DNA from: Deltaproteobacteria bacterium
GTDB taxonomy: Bacteria > Myxococcota_A > Polyangia > JAAYKL01
Reading direction: 5' to 3'
NCBI GenBank assembly: GCA_016935665.1
Contig: JAFGQN010000064.1
Coordinates: forward strand, 1-64,000
DNA length: 64,000 nt
The notes under the pieces were generated by a model. That model searched no databases, was not told the origin of the DNA, and saw nothing but the letters and a program-made list of their open reading frames with translations. Below are positions 25,458-34,748 of the stretch, piece by piece. The position numbers and the translations under genes were made by a program. Position 1 is the first letter of the stretch. Each line of letters opens with the position of its first letter.

Positions 25458-25806
25458 GTTGTTTTCCCTGTCGTTTTCGCTACTTACGTGTTGCATTGCG
25501 ATTTATCACCGGCCTGTAATTGACCAATAGTGGATTCCAACTTCGTATAGTTTGTAAGCATTGTTCATGCCAACGACACAACTTGATTTGACGTGGTCTT
25601 CGATCCGATACATCTCGCATCCATTAACGCAATTTATCCCGACGTGACTTACGAGTAGCAAAGTGGAATCCCCGCCGCGATTTCTGTGATCTCGGAATAC
25701 TTGCGTTGTCTCCCGCGTATCAGTCTGCAATTGTTGTTTGGCAATATTGGCCAGGTTCGAACAACTGATATTTGACCAGACGAAATAGCCGAGGAGGAAA
25801 TGTTCG
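25458..25806. other. Intergenic gap
   Basis: A 349-bp stretch between divergent genes. Frames on both strands are short and not protein-like. It must contain promoters for the leftward small genes and for the rightward SIMPL gene, whose AGGAGGAAATG site is at its right end. Nothing else is supported. Confidence 0.5.
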
Positions 25807-26517
25807 ATGAACAAAGAAATATTATCCGGTGTCTTTTTGGCAACGGGCATTGCGCTTGGTGGTTTTTTTATCAGTAAAACCATGTTTAACGCGAAAGTAG
25901 CGTTGAATACAGCTGAAGCCAAGGGGCTGGCGGAGCGCCGTGTCAAGGCGGATCGAGCCAATTGGGAGATTGGATTTGGGGTGTCCGGGAAAACGCGGGA
26001 GGAGGTGCCGCAGCTGTACCGGGAGGCGGAGGCGCAGCAGGCACGGATTGTGGCGTTGCTAAGAAAGAACGGCATTGGGGAAAGGGAAATGAAAACCGGG
26101 GTCATCGATTACCAGCATCAGGAGTATCGGGATGAAAATCAGAACCTGGTGGACGAAACCCATTCATTGACCGGGAGCATCAGTGTTGAGACAGATAAAG
26201 TGGCGCTGGTGGACAGCGTGCGCGGTAAAGTCAATAAACTGATAGCCGAAGGCATCAATATCCAAAACGGCCAACCGTCCTTCCACTTTACTCGACTCAA
26301 CGACATCAAACCGGAGATGCTTAAAGAAGCCACTAAAAATGCCCGTGTGGCGGCAAATGAATTTGCCGAGAACGCTGGCGTAAAGGTGGGTGGCATTAAC
26401 AGTGCGCGTCAGGGCAATTTTTATATCCGCGATGTGGGATCGGATTATGGGGATGTGGAGAAAATCGAAAAAGATGTTCGGGTTGTGACGACAATCACGT
26501 TTTATTTGACTGATTGA
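25807..26517 (+). CDS. SIMPL (DUF541) domain protein, membrane-anchored
   Basis: A 236-aa protein. Residues about 7-27 form one hydrophobic segment (signal anchor without a lipobox), followed by a SIMPL/DUF541 domain. It begins KGLAERRVKADRANWEIGF, and TGSISVETDKV and VRVVTTITFYL match the family. Some members (BP26-type) form periplasmic oligomeric channels; the biochemical role is unknown for most. Strong AGGAGG precedes the ATG. It appears monocistronic. Confidence 0.9.
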   Translation: MNKEILSGVFLATGIALGGFFISKTMFNAKVALNTAEAKGLAERRVKADRANWEIGFGVSGKTREEVPQLYREAEAQQARIVALLRKNGIGEREMKTGVIDYQHQEYRDENQNLVDETHSLTGSISVETDKVALVDSVRGKVNKLIAEGINIQNGQPSFHFTRLNDIKPEMLKEATKNARVAANEFAENAGVKVGGINSARQGNFYIRDVGSDYGDVEKIEKDVRVVTTITFYLTD

Positions 26518-26864
26518 AATTGGTAATCAACGTTTTGAAGGACTATTTATGGAACCCGCAGGTTTTCGCGAGTTCGTGGTCGTGTTTTTCAGATCTGTCT
26601 AAAATGTGACGTCCAGTGTATCCCAGTTCCTTTGTAATAAAATCGACATATTTTTTTGCCGCGGTTCGAAAAAAAGCTCGGTACCGTGCTCTAAACATCA
26701 GTCCAGTTTGCAGTCGATAGTATTTTGAACCCAACGGTTTATGTCTGGGAAACCGCGTGGCTTTGTCTGTGCGTGGTATTGATGCAGAACATTGCCTTTG
26801 GTATTCGTCAAAATGCGCATGGTCTGCGGCAGACTGAAAACATCTTAACAAAAGCGAGGGATTT
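26518..26864. other. Intergenic gap with a weak leftward frame
   Basis: A 347-bp gap. On the minus strand, 26543-26698 can encode 51 residues with natural-looking composition (for example FFRTAAKKYVDFITKELGY), but there is no ribosome site and no recognised family. It may be a decayed gene end. Nothing else is supported. AAAGCGAGG at the right end serves the next gene. Confidence 0.35.
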
Positions 26865-27470
26865 ATGAAAAAAACAGTGATGAGTTTGATTTGTTTCGTT
26901 CTGGCCGCGTTGGCCACTGCCTGTGATCCGGCGTTTTGGGACCTGCTGGATTCCGACATCATTCACGGGAAAGATTCCGACTCGGAGATCGTCGGGGATT
27001 GCGCCTATACCTGTAGTCCCCATTGTGCATCCATCGGTGGCACATCCGTGCCTGGCGAATGTCACGACGACAATTTGAAGTGCTGTGATTTACCTTCCTG
27101 GGACACCGTCATGGTGACGTGTGAGTACACCTGCAGTGAAGTCTGCATTACAGTGGGTGGGATGGTCATGGAAGGGGAGTGCGCAGGCGGTTTGAAATGC
27201 TGCGACCTGTCACCTGTGGATACCGAAGATGCACCGGTGGAAGATTGCGCCTATACGTGCAGTGAAAACTGCATATCAGTAGGCGGAGTGGTCATGCCTG
27301 GGGATTGTGGAGATGAGATTTTAAAGTGCTGTGATTTTTCCGGTGATGACACCGCAGAGGATGTATGTCAATATAACTGCCTGGATCACTGTCGTTCCAT
27401 TGGTGGCACCCCAATGCCAGGCACCTGCAGCCGGCAGCTCCGTTGCTGTGATATCTCACAAATTGAATAG
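26865..27470 (+). CDS. Lipoprotein with four tandem six-cysteine modules
   Basis: A 201-aa protein. The signal peptide ends ALATAC (lipobox, Cys20). Four repeats of about 40 residues follow, each with the same spacing C-x3-C-x3-C-x11-C-x5/6-CC and a shared core such as GGxxxxG before the fourth cysteine. Acidic linkers join the repeats. Six cysteines ending in a CC pair suggest three disulfides per module. The end of the pattern resembles defensins and other knotted mini-proteins, but the first spacings differ and I know no exact family. As an exported, anchored protein it should fold outside the cytoplasm. AGCGAGGGATTT precedes the ATG. It stands alone. Confidence 0.85.
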   Translation: MKKTVMSLICFVLAALATACDPAFWDLLDSDIIHGKDSDSEIVGDCAYTCSPHCASIGGTSVPGECHDDNLKCCDLPSWDTVMVTCEYTCSEVCITVGGMVMEGECAGGLKCCDLSPVDTEDAPVEDCAYTCSENCISVGGVVMPGDCGDEILKCCDFSGDDTAEDVCQYNCLDHCRSIGGTPMPGTCSRQLRCCDISQIE

Positions 27471-27530
27471 ATCACACCTCCCATTGATCGCAATTCAATC
27501 CCAGACAAACGGTCTACGTTTTTAATCGTT

Positions 27531-27827
27531 TTACCACAGTTTCTGAATATCGTCATACTGACGGCATATTTGCTGGATGCTGCTGACAATGGCGCGTTCG
27601 GTGTTGGTGAACTGGGAAAAGTGGCTTAGCTGGGAGAGTCGTTTGTAAATCTGGTTGAGTTCATCCACAATAAGCGGTGGAAGGATTTCTTCCTGCATTG
27701 ATTTGGCCCAATTTTCGATACGGTGGACCGGTTGTCCAGCACGTCTGTCGGCCAGGGATTCCGCCAGAGACTCGAGCAATGCAGCCACTTCGAGTTTATG
27801 TCGGTCCAATGGATTGACGTCGGTCAT
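27531..27827 (-). CDS. Hypothetical helical protein
   Basis: A 98-aa, mostly alpha-helical protein with no cysteine-rich, membrane or known catalytic motif. The start is the ATG after GGGGGGCGA; an upstream extension to 27914 has no site. It lies just downstream of the patatin-like remnant on the same strand, and may have been a partner in an operon that is now broken. No function can be given. Confidence 0.5.
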   Translation of the reverse strand: MTDVNPLDRHKLEVAALLESLAESLADRRAGQPVHRIENWAKSMQEEILPPLIVDELNQIYKRLSQLSHFSQFTNTERAIVSSIQQICRQYDDIQKLW

Positions 27828-27934
27828 TCGCCCCCCGGTTGCGTGGACATTTTGCCCATTGTAAGTATTGACTGATTTTACTCTCGGGTAAAGAGGGAGG
27901 CAAGCGAGCGACACGACCGTTGGAAGATATTCTC

Positions 27935-28876
27935 TCAGTATCCGTCTCCTTCGTTTTGCGGTTTGAATCCATTTTTGATGTCTTTTTCAATCGCCTCGCA
28001 GAATTTCTCCCCAATGCAGTATCCCAGTTCCCGGTAGTCCTCAAACTGTCGCTCATCGAAGAATTGATCCGCAGTGGATTGGTGCGGAAAGTCGGAATTG
28101 GCATTGAAGTAGCCGCGAATATCGGGTGGTAACCCGTCTATGATGGATGGTTTAATGTAATAAATAACGCCATTTCTCAGAATTTCCCGTTCATTTTCAG
28201 TACCCGGATTTTCAATATCTGGCAGGTATTCAATTTTGCCGCGAACAAACGCGGCATCCGCCTATTGCCGGCGGGATTGGCTGTCCAGTATCCCAGTCTC
28301 AGGTTGAGAACTGTCATGATGAAGCTCAGTGCCCGGTTGCGGGTCATGCAAGTGTTGACGTCCACCGCTGCCCCGGCGATGGCCATGGCGGTGGCGATGT
28401 TCATTTTCCTTTCTGTTCCGACGATTTTGCGGTGAGCAGTCCACCTGCGACGCCACCGCCGCCACCTGCGACAACGGATGTCATAATCCATTCGAGCCAC
28501 TCCTGGGTGTGGTTGGAAACAAATGCATAGGACACTGGAATGCTGCCGACAATAACGAGACCCTCCAAAGAAGAAATCCCACCAGAAAGAACACACCTGC
28601 AACGAGAAAGCTGTGAAGTAGGGGCACCCCGCCGATGCTTTGGTTCAGAAAATACATAATCGTGAAGATAATGGATGAGAGCACGACCAGCGAGAGGAGT
28701 GTACCTGTCAAAATCGCTGCGACGAGTGCCCAGACGTTGAGCGCATCTCCTGGGGTGAGATAGTTTCCATGGGCGCGCAACCAGGAAAGGACACCGCCAC
28801 CTTTGTGGGGCTCGCAGTGGACACGGCGGGTACCAAACGGAAACTCGGCGGAACATGCGGAACAATCTGGGTTCAT
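27935..28876 (-). pseudogene. Frameshifted remnant of a patatin-like/membrane protein gene
   Basis: Four pieces in different frames read leftward. From 28876 to about 28555 there is an N-terminal CxxC segment (CSAC), then NYLTPGDALNVWALVAA and several membrane helices. From about 28570 to 28401 a shifted frame continues with IVGSIPVSYAF. From about 28404 to 28260 another frame gives NIATAMAIAGAA and LNLRLGYW. From about 28262 to 27935 a fourth gives VIYYIKPS, FPHQSTADQFFDE and YRELGY before TGA. The last two pieces match, from memory, the C-terminal half of bacterial patatin-like phospholipase proteins (NIGTAMAISGAA, FPHQSTADQFFDEAQF). The segment with SDGGHFENLG and the GxSxG core are missing, so internal deletions accompany the frameshifts. 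Sequencing errors alone would not explain the missing parts. Confidence 0.6.
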
Positions 28877-28990
28877 ACGTTTGAGATGTAATATAGCACA
28901 ATATACGAATCATTCCGTTTTTAAACTTTCCGGAGATTGCGACGTCTTATATGCTTGCAGCGCTGACAATGTCGACGAAAGGGACACAGT

Positions 28991-29815
28991 GTGAATAAAA
29001 TTTCCAGGTTAATGACGTTGGGAACACTGGCTGCGTTCGCGCTGACATCGGTTGCGATGGTGCGGTTGCGCGCTGATTCGCCTGCAGTCTCAATTGTTCC
29101 CGCAGGGCTCGAATGCCTGGCAAAGGTCTATGGGGGCAGAACTGTTCCTGCGGCTCCAAAGGAACGCAGTGATTTGTCGCGCTTCTTGATTCTCTCCAAC
29201 GATACCCGGATTTTGTGGGATGATCACATTGATAAATCCTTTGACGAAAAGCTGGCGCGTCCGGATTTGGAGGATACGCTGAGCATCCCGTATCCATTAA
29301 CTGACAATTACCTTCCGCTATCCATTAATTTCGATCCGGGCCGGTTTCGCTCCATGGCGCTTTTAAAAGCAGTGTACGGGGACACTCAAAGCGATGTAAA
29401 AAAGAATCTGACCTCCATTACATGGGCGCCCTCTGGAAAGAAAATCCGATTCAATCGGCAACTGGGGGCTGCGGCTGCCCTGCAACAGGTCGGTAAACAG
29501 TTGGCCGGGATGAACGGCGTGACGCGTTATGTGAAAAATCTGGGCGGGACATTTAACTGGCGAGTTATTAAAGATACCAATCGTTTGAGTCCCCACAGTT
29601 TTGGCATCGCCGTGGATATTAACACGACGTTCAGCGACTACTGGAAATGGGCGGCGCCCGGATTGGATCCGCTGCCCTATCGCAATCGAATTCCCATGTC
29701 TGTGGTGCGGGCGTTTGAACGCAATGGATTTATCTGGGGCGGCAAGTGGTATCATTACGATACGATGCACTTCGAATACCGACCGGAGTTTTTTTGCACA
29801 TCTGATGAAAAATGA
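28991..29815 (+). CDS. M15-family D-Ala-D-Ala carboxypeptidase-like protein
   Basis: A 274-aa exported protein with an N-terminal hydrophobic signal segment (about 7-24). The M15 (VanY/DacB-like, LAS fold) zinc site is visible: SPHSFGIAVDIN gives His about 202 and Asp about 209, and MHFEYRPEF gives the second His about 260 with WGGKWYHYD just before. Such enzymes trim peptidoglycan stem peptides. The start is GTG after AAGGGACACAGT. It converges on the DUF4846 gene with 35 bp between them. Confidence 0.88.
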   Translation: MNKISRLMTLGTLAAFALTSVAMVRLRADSPAVSIVPAGLECLAKVYGGRTVPAAPKERSDLSRFLILSNDTRILWDDHIDKSFDEKLARPDLEDTLSIPYPLTDNYLPLSINFDPGRFRSMALLKAVYGDTQSDVKKNLTSITWAPSGKKIRFNRQLGAAAALQQVGKQLAGMNGVTRYVKNLGGTFNWRVIKDTNRLSPHSFGIAVDINTTFSDYWKWAAPGLDPLPYRNRIPMSVVRAFERNGFIWGGKWYHYDTMHFEYRPEFFCTSDEK

Positions 29816-29850
29816 AATCCTGTGAACCGATGTTGCATATATGCGCTGAT

Positions 29851-30648
29851 TTAATCGGTAAATTCGCGATGCGTATTTCCCGGAGCGAAGGACCATTCGG
29901 GGGTGACCAGCGTTTTGCCTTGAACATAGCGGTACCACGGACTCAGATTCGCATCGGATGGATTTTTGAGGATATGAATATCCTGTGCCGGCATATAACT
30001 TTGGGCCAAAAGAAAAAGTCTTTCCCCCGCGTCATTTGCAGCCACGTCCATCACCAGCACCGCATGTCCATAGGCGCCACCTGTGGCGGGTTCAATAAAC
30101 ACTTCTCCCGCAAATACTTTATCGGGCGTTGTCACGTTTCGCATCTGATTAAACAGTGACCGGGTGTTGGCAAACGCAAACACGTTGGACAGGTAGCGCC
30201 TGAAACCAATTTTTTGGGTGTCCCTTAGGCACATCTTCTTACCGGAAACCGCATTAAAACAAATGCTGTTGGCACGTCCGACACTGTACAGATATTCCGC
30301 CCGAAGTCGCATTACCGCGTCGGCGCACTGCTGGCGATCTTTTTTCCCCACGTCAATATCAATGACCGCGTGGTGCACATCCTGACGCCATTTTCGCTCA
30401 CCATTGTACAGCATCACTGGCGCGCCCTCGGGTTTGAGGGGGATGTGCCGAAGCCAATTGGCAAACGAATCGGGCTGGACATTAATTCGTGCGAATCCGT
30501 TGGGTACGGAAACCCGGTTGTGCAGGGTTTCTGCCGAATCCGAAGTATGGGCCCAGCGATACTTCAGCTTTGTGGCAACCGGGTCAACGGCTAAGGCAAT
30601 GGACGCTGTCATCAGCAATCCAACCGGTATTATACTTATTTTTATCAT
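29851..30648 (-). CDS. DUF4846 domain-containing exported protein
   Basis: A 265-aa protein with a signal peptide (MIKISIIPVGLLMTASIALA). The remainder matches DUF4846: GFARINVQPDSFANWLRHIP, PLKPEGAPVMLYNG, HAVIDIDVGKKD, QQCADAVMRLRAEYL and a C-terminal HAVLVMDVA. The family's function is unknown; members occur in Bacteroidetes and deltaproteobacteria. It faces the M15 peptidase, and both are exported. Confidence 0.9.
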   Translation of the reverse strand: MIKISIIPVGLLMTASIALAVDPVATKLKYRWAHTSDSAETLHNRVSVPNGFARINVQPDSFANWLRHIPLKPEGAPVMLYNGERKWRQDVHHAVIDIDVGKKDRQQCADAVMRLRAEYLYSVGRANSICFNAVSGKKMCLRDTQKIGFRRYLSNVFAFANTRSLFNQMRNVTTPDKVFAGEVFIEPATGGAYGHAVLVMDVAANDAGERLFLLAQSYMPAQDIHILKNPSDANLSPWYRYVQGKTLVTPEWSFAPGNTHREFTD

Positions 30649-30726
30649 TGGTGGTCAAAGCCTTCTGGAATGAAGAGTTGTCAAAAAATCCATATTACAT
30701 TACGAACTTTAACCCGTAAATATTTC

Positions 30727-31401
30727 ATGAGAAATGAGACGATGCAAAGGAACACTGAAAACATGAGTTCGTTATGTTTACTTGATAGAGCAATTGATGT
30801 TGCTTTTGGCGATGCAGATGCAGTGGGCATTCTGGTGCGCCATGCGGAGCGGGAACGAATACGTTGTGCCGATGATGCGGCGCGAGCGCCACTTACTGAA
30901 AATGGTCGCGAGGCGGCGAGGAATCTGGGTCGGTTACTTCGAAAATTCGAGATTCATGGCATATTCAGCAGCGTGATAGAACGATGTGTCGATACTGCAA
31001 ATTGTATTGTTGAAGGGCTCGAATGCGAGATTAAAATTCAACGCGATGAAATGTTGCTTCAGTCGTTTGTCGCCGATTGGGATGCCGCGAAAAAGCAAAT
31101 GTTCACAAACAATCCGGAGGAAATTATTTGGCAGTTTCTTGGCGGAAAACAGATACCCGGCTTTTTATCCATGGCGGCAGGCAGCGAACAACTGCTCAGG
31201 TTTGTATGTGAAAATGTGAAAAACGGCGGCGTGTCTCTTTTTGTGACCCATGACGCTCTTATAATGCCGTTTTTGCAGCACTATACGAACACTGTTTTTC
31301 GCAGAGGGAATGAGTTGCCATTTCTGGGGTCGGCAGTTGTGCGTCGTACTGCGGGAAAGCTGTTCGTGGATAATGTGCCGGTTCAACTGAACACCGACTA
31401 A
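30727..31401 (+). CDS. Histidine phosphatase (phosphoglycerate-mutase-like) family protein
   Basis: About 224 aa. The catalytic loop VRHAERE puts the phospho-accepting His at 39, followed by PLTENGREAARNLG and a second His in FVTHDALI. Substrates in this family are diverse, so none is assigned. The start is uncertain: ATGs at 30727, 30742 and 30763 are all possible, and the last is preceded by AAAGGAA at a rather long distance. It is divergent from the DUF4846 gene. Confidence 0.85.
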   Translation: MRNETMQRNTENMSSLCLLDRAIDVAFGDADAVGILVRHAERERIRCADDAARAPLTENGREAARNLGRLLRKFEIHGIFSSVIERCVDTANCIVEGLECEIKIQRDEMLLQSFVADWDAAKKQMFTNNPEEIIWQFLGGKQIPGFLSMAAGSEQLLRFVCENVKNGGVSLFVTHDALIMPFLQHYTNTVFRRGNELPFLGSAVVRRTAGKLFVDNVPVQLNTD

Positions 31402-32289
31402 TCGTATGAATCGATGAATGCGTCCCTGTGAAGAATGTGCTGCGGCGTGTCGATGTGCTGCGCACGCCTCTCGATATCCGCGAGATTGAACAAACGCTGT
31501 TTTAGCTTCTTTTAGTGAACGTCCCAGGCTTTGTCTCAAAAGGTTCGTTTTCTTCAGAATTGGGTCCCAACTGCACGAGTGTGTTTGGCGGCAGTTGTCG
31601 CGGTGGTTGTCGCGCCGCCTCCATTGTCTTGACCGACCAGCGGGAGCCATGACCATACCGTCTGCAGTCCGCCTGTGTGGAATTGCCCCGTCGCTTCGAC
31701 GATTCGTGTGGGTGGTTGATGGCGACATTCCCCCTGACCCATGTGGGCGTCGGTCTGGAAGGCGCCACTGCTGCCACACATGACTGTTTACGCGGAGGGA
31801 GTGATGCATGGCAGGCCGACATTGACGGGATACGCCGGTTGAAACACGCGGGAGTTGCGGTTACGGTGATGACAACGGTCAGCTCTAAAAATTTTAAGGT
31901 GGCGAGAATGTACCGGTGGCATCAGCACCATTGGGGTTCCAGGCGACGGGTCAGTGAACCCCTGTCTGTCCATGTGCGACGCTGCACCCTGATGTATCTT
32001 TTTATTTCTCTATAAGATGATTTGAGGCAGGTGTGTCAGTTTCCCTGCGCCATTGTAAAATTTTGCTGAGGGATGCTATTTACGGCGCAAAATGAGATTG
32101 CGTCAGCAAATATTTGCATTTTATGTCGTATTTCACTATTTCGTCACGCGTGGTTCGCGTTTTCGAATTTGGCACGTGTTTTTTGTCTTGTTTTAACCGT
32201 CTGTATTTACTGCTTTGCGTGCGAGCGATTCCACTGTAAACTGCACCTTCGAGTAATCAATAGCAGTGTGTTGAACGGAGAAAAACTGT
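31402..32289. other. Low-coding region with a gene remnant
   Basis: An 888-bp stretch. Its middle (about 31690-31992) holds the radical SAM remnant listed separately. The first 280 bases contain a possible further piece of it (LGPNCTSVFGGSC, then SIVLTDQREP), too weak to claim. The last 290 bases are AT-rich without a protein-like frame and lead into the next gene; TTGGCACG at 32169 resembles a sigma-54 -24 box but has no good -12 partner. Confidence 0.45.
31692..31992 (+). pseudogene. Remnant of a radical SAM/SPASM protein gene
   Basis: In one frame the stretch FPLTHVGVGLEGATAATHD, then GIRRLKHAGVAVTVMTTV, matches the central barrel part of radical SAM/SPASM enzymes (DGATxxxHD, the GIRxLxxAGV helix and a TTV strand). 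At about 31906 the reading must shift by one base to continue as ECTGGISTIGVPGDGSV and PCLSM, which matches a SPASM-type cysteine region, and then a TGA. The N-terminal CxxxCxxC cluster and about 100 residues between the two pieces are missing. Such enzymes often mature peptides; no precursor peptide gene is recognisable nearby. Identification is from motif memory. Confidence 0.5.
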
Positions 32290-33057
32290 TTGATAGAACA
32301 AGACAGACAGACCGCTCAGAACGACAGTGAGCAACTGGGGCTGGAAAATGAATTCGGTGAATCGGTGAATCTGGTGAAAACCGGGTTAAGGGAATTGAAC
32401 AGGGAAGGCGCGGAGTACGACTATTTTCATCTTCCCATTCTTCTGATGTCAACTGGCGTGGAGCGGTTTCTAAAGGCGTTTATTCGGCTGCATGTTAAAA
32501 AGGTGTCTGGCGCGTTTCCCGATGAGAACGCATTGCGTTCCAAAGCGGGACGCACCACGGCCAATGACGTGCGTTGGTTCGTGTCCCAGCTCACGCAGAG
32601 ATATTTTTCGGCGGACTATCTTCGGCAGTATCCCGCAGTGGATGCTGAACTTCGAACATTGAGAAACGATGAACGAATCTCCAGATTAATCGACACGTTC
32701 GCGGACTTTTCGATGGGGACCAGATATTATAATATGAATATCGTTTCCGGTATCGAACCACCTGGTGCATGCCAGATGGATGAACTGGAGAAATTACGAG
32801 AAGATATTCTTGAGGACGATGCACTTGTTCTGAATGGTGCGCCCAATCTGAATGAGACTACGACTGTGGACAAAGAGATTGTTTTAAGACTTACCAAATC
32901 ATGTGAGCTGCTTATGCGTGCCGTCAGTCGGCTCATCGAACTCGAAGCACCGGCACAGTCTGCTCTGAATATCGCTGAGCATACGGGGCATTTTCTCCAT
33001 TTGACGGATGATCAGTTGGGACAGACAGATTACAGCCTTCTCTTAATTCCGGATTGA
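32290..33057 (+). CDS. Hypothetical protein, possibly HEPN-like
   Basis: A 255-aa, mostly helical, acidic, soluble protein with no signal peptide. The segment PILLMSTGVERFLKAFIRLH recalls HEPN-type or AbiV-like helical domains that begin with a long hydrophobic helix ending in Lys. No catalytic Rx4-6H motif is clear, so I do not assign RNase activity. The start is TTG after GGAGAAAAACTG. It stands alone between decayed DNA and a lipoprotein gene. Function unknown. Confidence 0.75.
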   Translation: MIEQDRQTAQNDSEQLGLENEFGESVNLVKTGLRELNREGAEYDYFHLPILLMSTGVERFLKAFIRLHVKKVSGAFPDENALRSKAGRTTANDVRWFVSQLTQRYFSADYLRQYPAVDAELRTLRNDERISRLIDTFADFSMGTRYYNMNIVSGIEPPGACQMDELEKLREDILEDDALVLNGAPNLNETTTVDKEIVLRLTKSCELLMRAVSRLIELEAPAQSALNIAEHTGHFLHLTDDQLGQTDYSLLLIPD

Positions 33058-33150
33058 TTTTTTCACTCCGACTGTTCTATAACTTTTCATCCCAGTCGTA
33101 CGTTGCAGTATTGTACGGTAAAATGTTGCGGGGGAAAAAGGAGATCTGTC

Positions 33151-34551
33151 ATGAAATTTCCAGTTGCAGTGGGTTGTCTGTTGTCTTTTTTTACAGTGGT
33201 GTCATGTACGTCAGCCGGGAAAGACAATGCATTGGAGACGGGGTCTGACAATGATATTGATTCGGCTTCCACCGACAGCGTTGGATTTGAAACGGACACG
33301 GGGGCGACGACTGGACAGTTTACTTTTGTGGCAGTCACCAGTAACGCTATTCCAACGGTGGGGGTTGTTCGATGGATTCTAAACGGCGTGACGCCGGATT
33401 CTGCGAAAATTGAGTTTGGAGCTACTCCGGCATACGGTATGGAAGTGGCTGTGGATATGAATGAGCCCGATTACCGGACGCTGCTGCTGGGATTGAAAAA
33501 GGAATCAGCGTACCACTTCCGCGTTGTTGCTCAGTCGGCGGGGGAAACCTTTGTGAGCGACGATCAGGTATTGACCACAGGACCAACCTTAAGTGTCGCG
33601 AGACCGATTATCGAGGTGGTGCAGCCCTCCAAAGTGGAAAATGGCTTTATAGTGCTGGCGTCCTACATGGGCGGAGCGGGTATCCTGCAGACGCCTCAGG
33701 CCTTGATTTACGATGATGATGGCGATCTCGTCTGGTTTCACAAAAGCACACTGACCGACAGTAGTCGCGCACGGATGAGTTACGATGGAAAATGGATGGC
33801 CCTTATTCCTGTAAACAACACCGGAGATAAGGGACGTATCGAATTGGTATCCATGGATGGGACAAAGGAGAAGAAATTCGAGATTTCCCAGGCCGCGCAC
33901 GATCTGACACCCACCGACGACAATACGTTCGCTTTTCTGGCGTATGAACCAGATAGCCTGATTGGCAGTATGATGACCAGTACATGCGCCAAAGCAGTAG
34001 AAGTGGATCTCGATGGAAATACCCGATTAATTTTCGATTCCGCCACCCTCTGGGGCAGTGATTGCCATGGCAACGCCCTGCGCTATTCTGCGGACGATGG
34101 TTTGTTTACACTTTCCGAATACAATAAGAATGCAATTGTGGCGTTCGATAAACAGGGCAATGTGAAGTGGGTGACCCGGAATAATGGGGATTGGACGACA
34201 CAGCATGGACATCAGCTTTTGGCCGGTAATCGATTGCTGTTGTTTAATAACGGTGGGCATTTCTCAATGTCAAATCTGACCAGCAGCGCCCTTGAATTCA
34301 ATGTGGACGGCGATGGAAATGTGACGCCTGTATGGTCCTATTCCGTGGAGGGTTTGGGAACGCCTACGCTGGGGGATGTTCAGCGATTGCCAAACGGCAA
34401 CACATTGATTTCATACAGTAATTCCGCGGTTATCCACGAGGTGGATGCCGATGGAGGACTCGTGCGCAGCTGGGATTTTGGCCAGACTGCATTTGGTTAT
34501 GTGGTGTGGCGTCCCACACTGTATGGCCCGCCCATCGACCTCCTGTTGTAG
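33151..34551 (+). CDS. Aryl-sulfotransferase-like lipoprotein
   Basis: A 466-aa protein. The signal peptide ends in TVVSC (lipobox). An acidic Ser/Thr/Asp-rich linker follows, then an FN3-like domain (about 50-150), then a propeller domain with the marks of arylsulfotransferase (ASST) family proteins: QAAHDLTPTDDNTFAF, DCHGNALRYS, TQHGHQLL, RLPNGNTLISY. ASST enzymes transfer sulfate between phenols through a His; several His (HD, HGN, HGH) are present, but the active one cannot be proved. The start is the ATG after AAGGAGATCTGTC; an upstream ATG at 33103 lacks a site. Confidence 0.82.
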   Translation: MKFPVAVGCLLSFFTVVSCTSAGKDNALETGSDNDIDSASTDSVGFETDTGATTGQFTFVAVTSNAIPTVGVVRWILNGVTPDSAKIEFGATPAYGMEVAVDMNEPDYRTLLLGLKKESAYHFRVVAQSAGETFVSDDQVLTTGPTLSVARPIIEVVQPSKVENGFIVLASYMGGAGILQTPQALIYDDDGDLVWFHKSTLTDSSRARMSYDGKWMALIPVNNTGDKGRIELVSMDGTKEKKFEISQAAHDLTPTDDNTFAFLAYEPDSLIGSMMTSTCAKAVEVDLDGNTRLIFDSATLWGSDCHGNALRYSADDGLFTLSEYNKNAIVAFDKQGNVKWVTRNNGDWTTQHGHQLLAGNRLLLFNNGGHFSMSNLTSSALEFNVDGDGNVTPVWSYSVEGLGTPTLGDVQRLPNGNTLISYSNSAVIHEVDADGGLVRSWDFGQTAFGYVVWRPTLYGPPIDLLL

Positions 34552-34748
34552 AAAAAAAGGTTCCGGAATAATTCTGCGTCCATTGCGGCATTTTTGTTTC
34601 TACGATGCAATTACCTGCTGAGTGCGATGATATCGCCCGATATTCCGCCGGTAATTTGCCAGCAGCCTGTGGAATACTTATAAGTTTTTCGGAATAGTCA
34701 ATTCAGTGTAACCGTAGAGGGGGACAGTTGAATCGTATGGAGGAAAAA

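Noticed and set aside
26543-26962. Leftward frame of 139 codons opposite the SIMPL/six-cysteine gap
   Set aside because: The first half overlaps the opposite strand of the signal peptide region; only the last 51 residues look protein-like and there is no start site.
32169-32184. TTGGCACG resembling a sigma-54 -24 element
   Set aside because: The -12 part reads TTTT instead of TTGC at the required distance.
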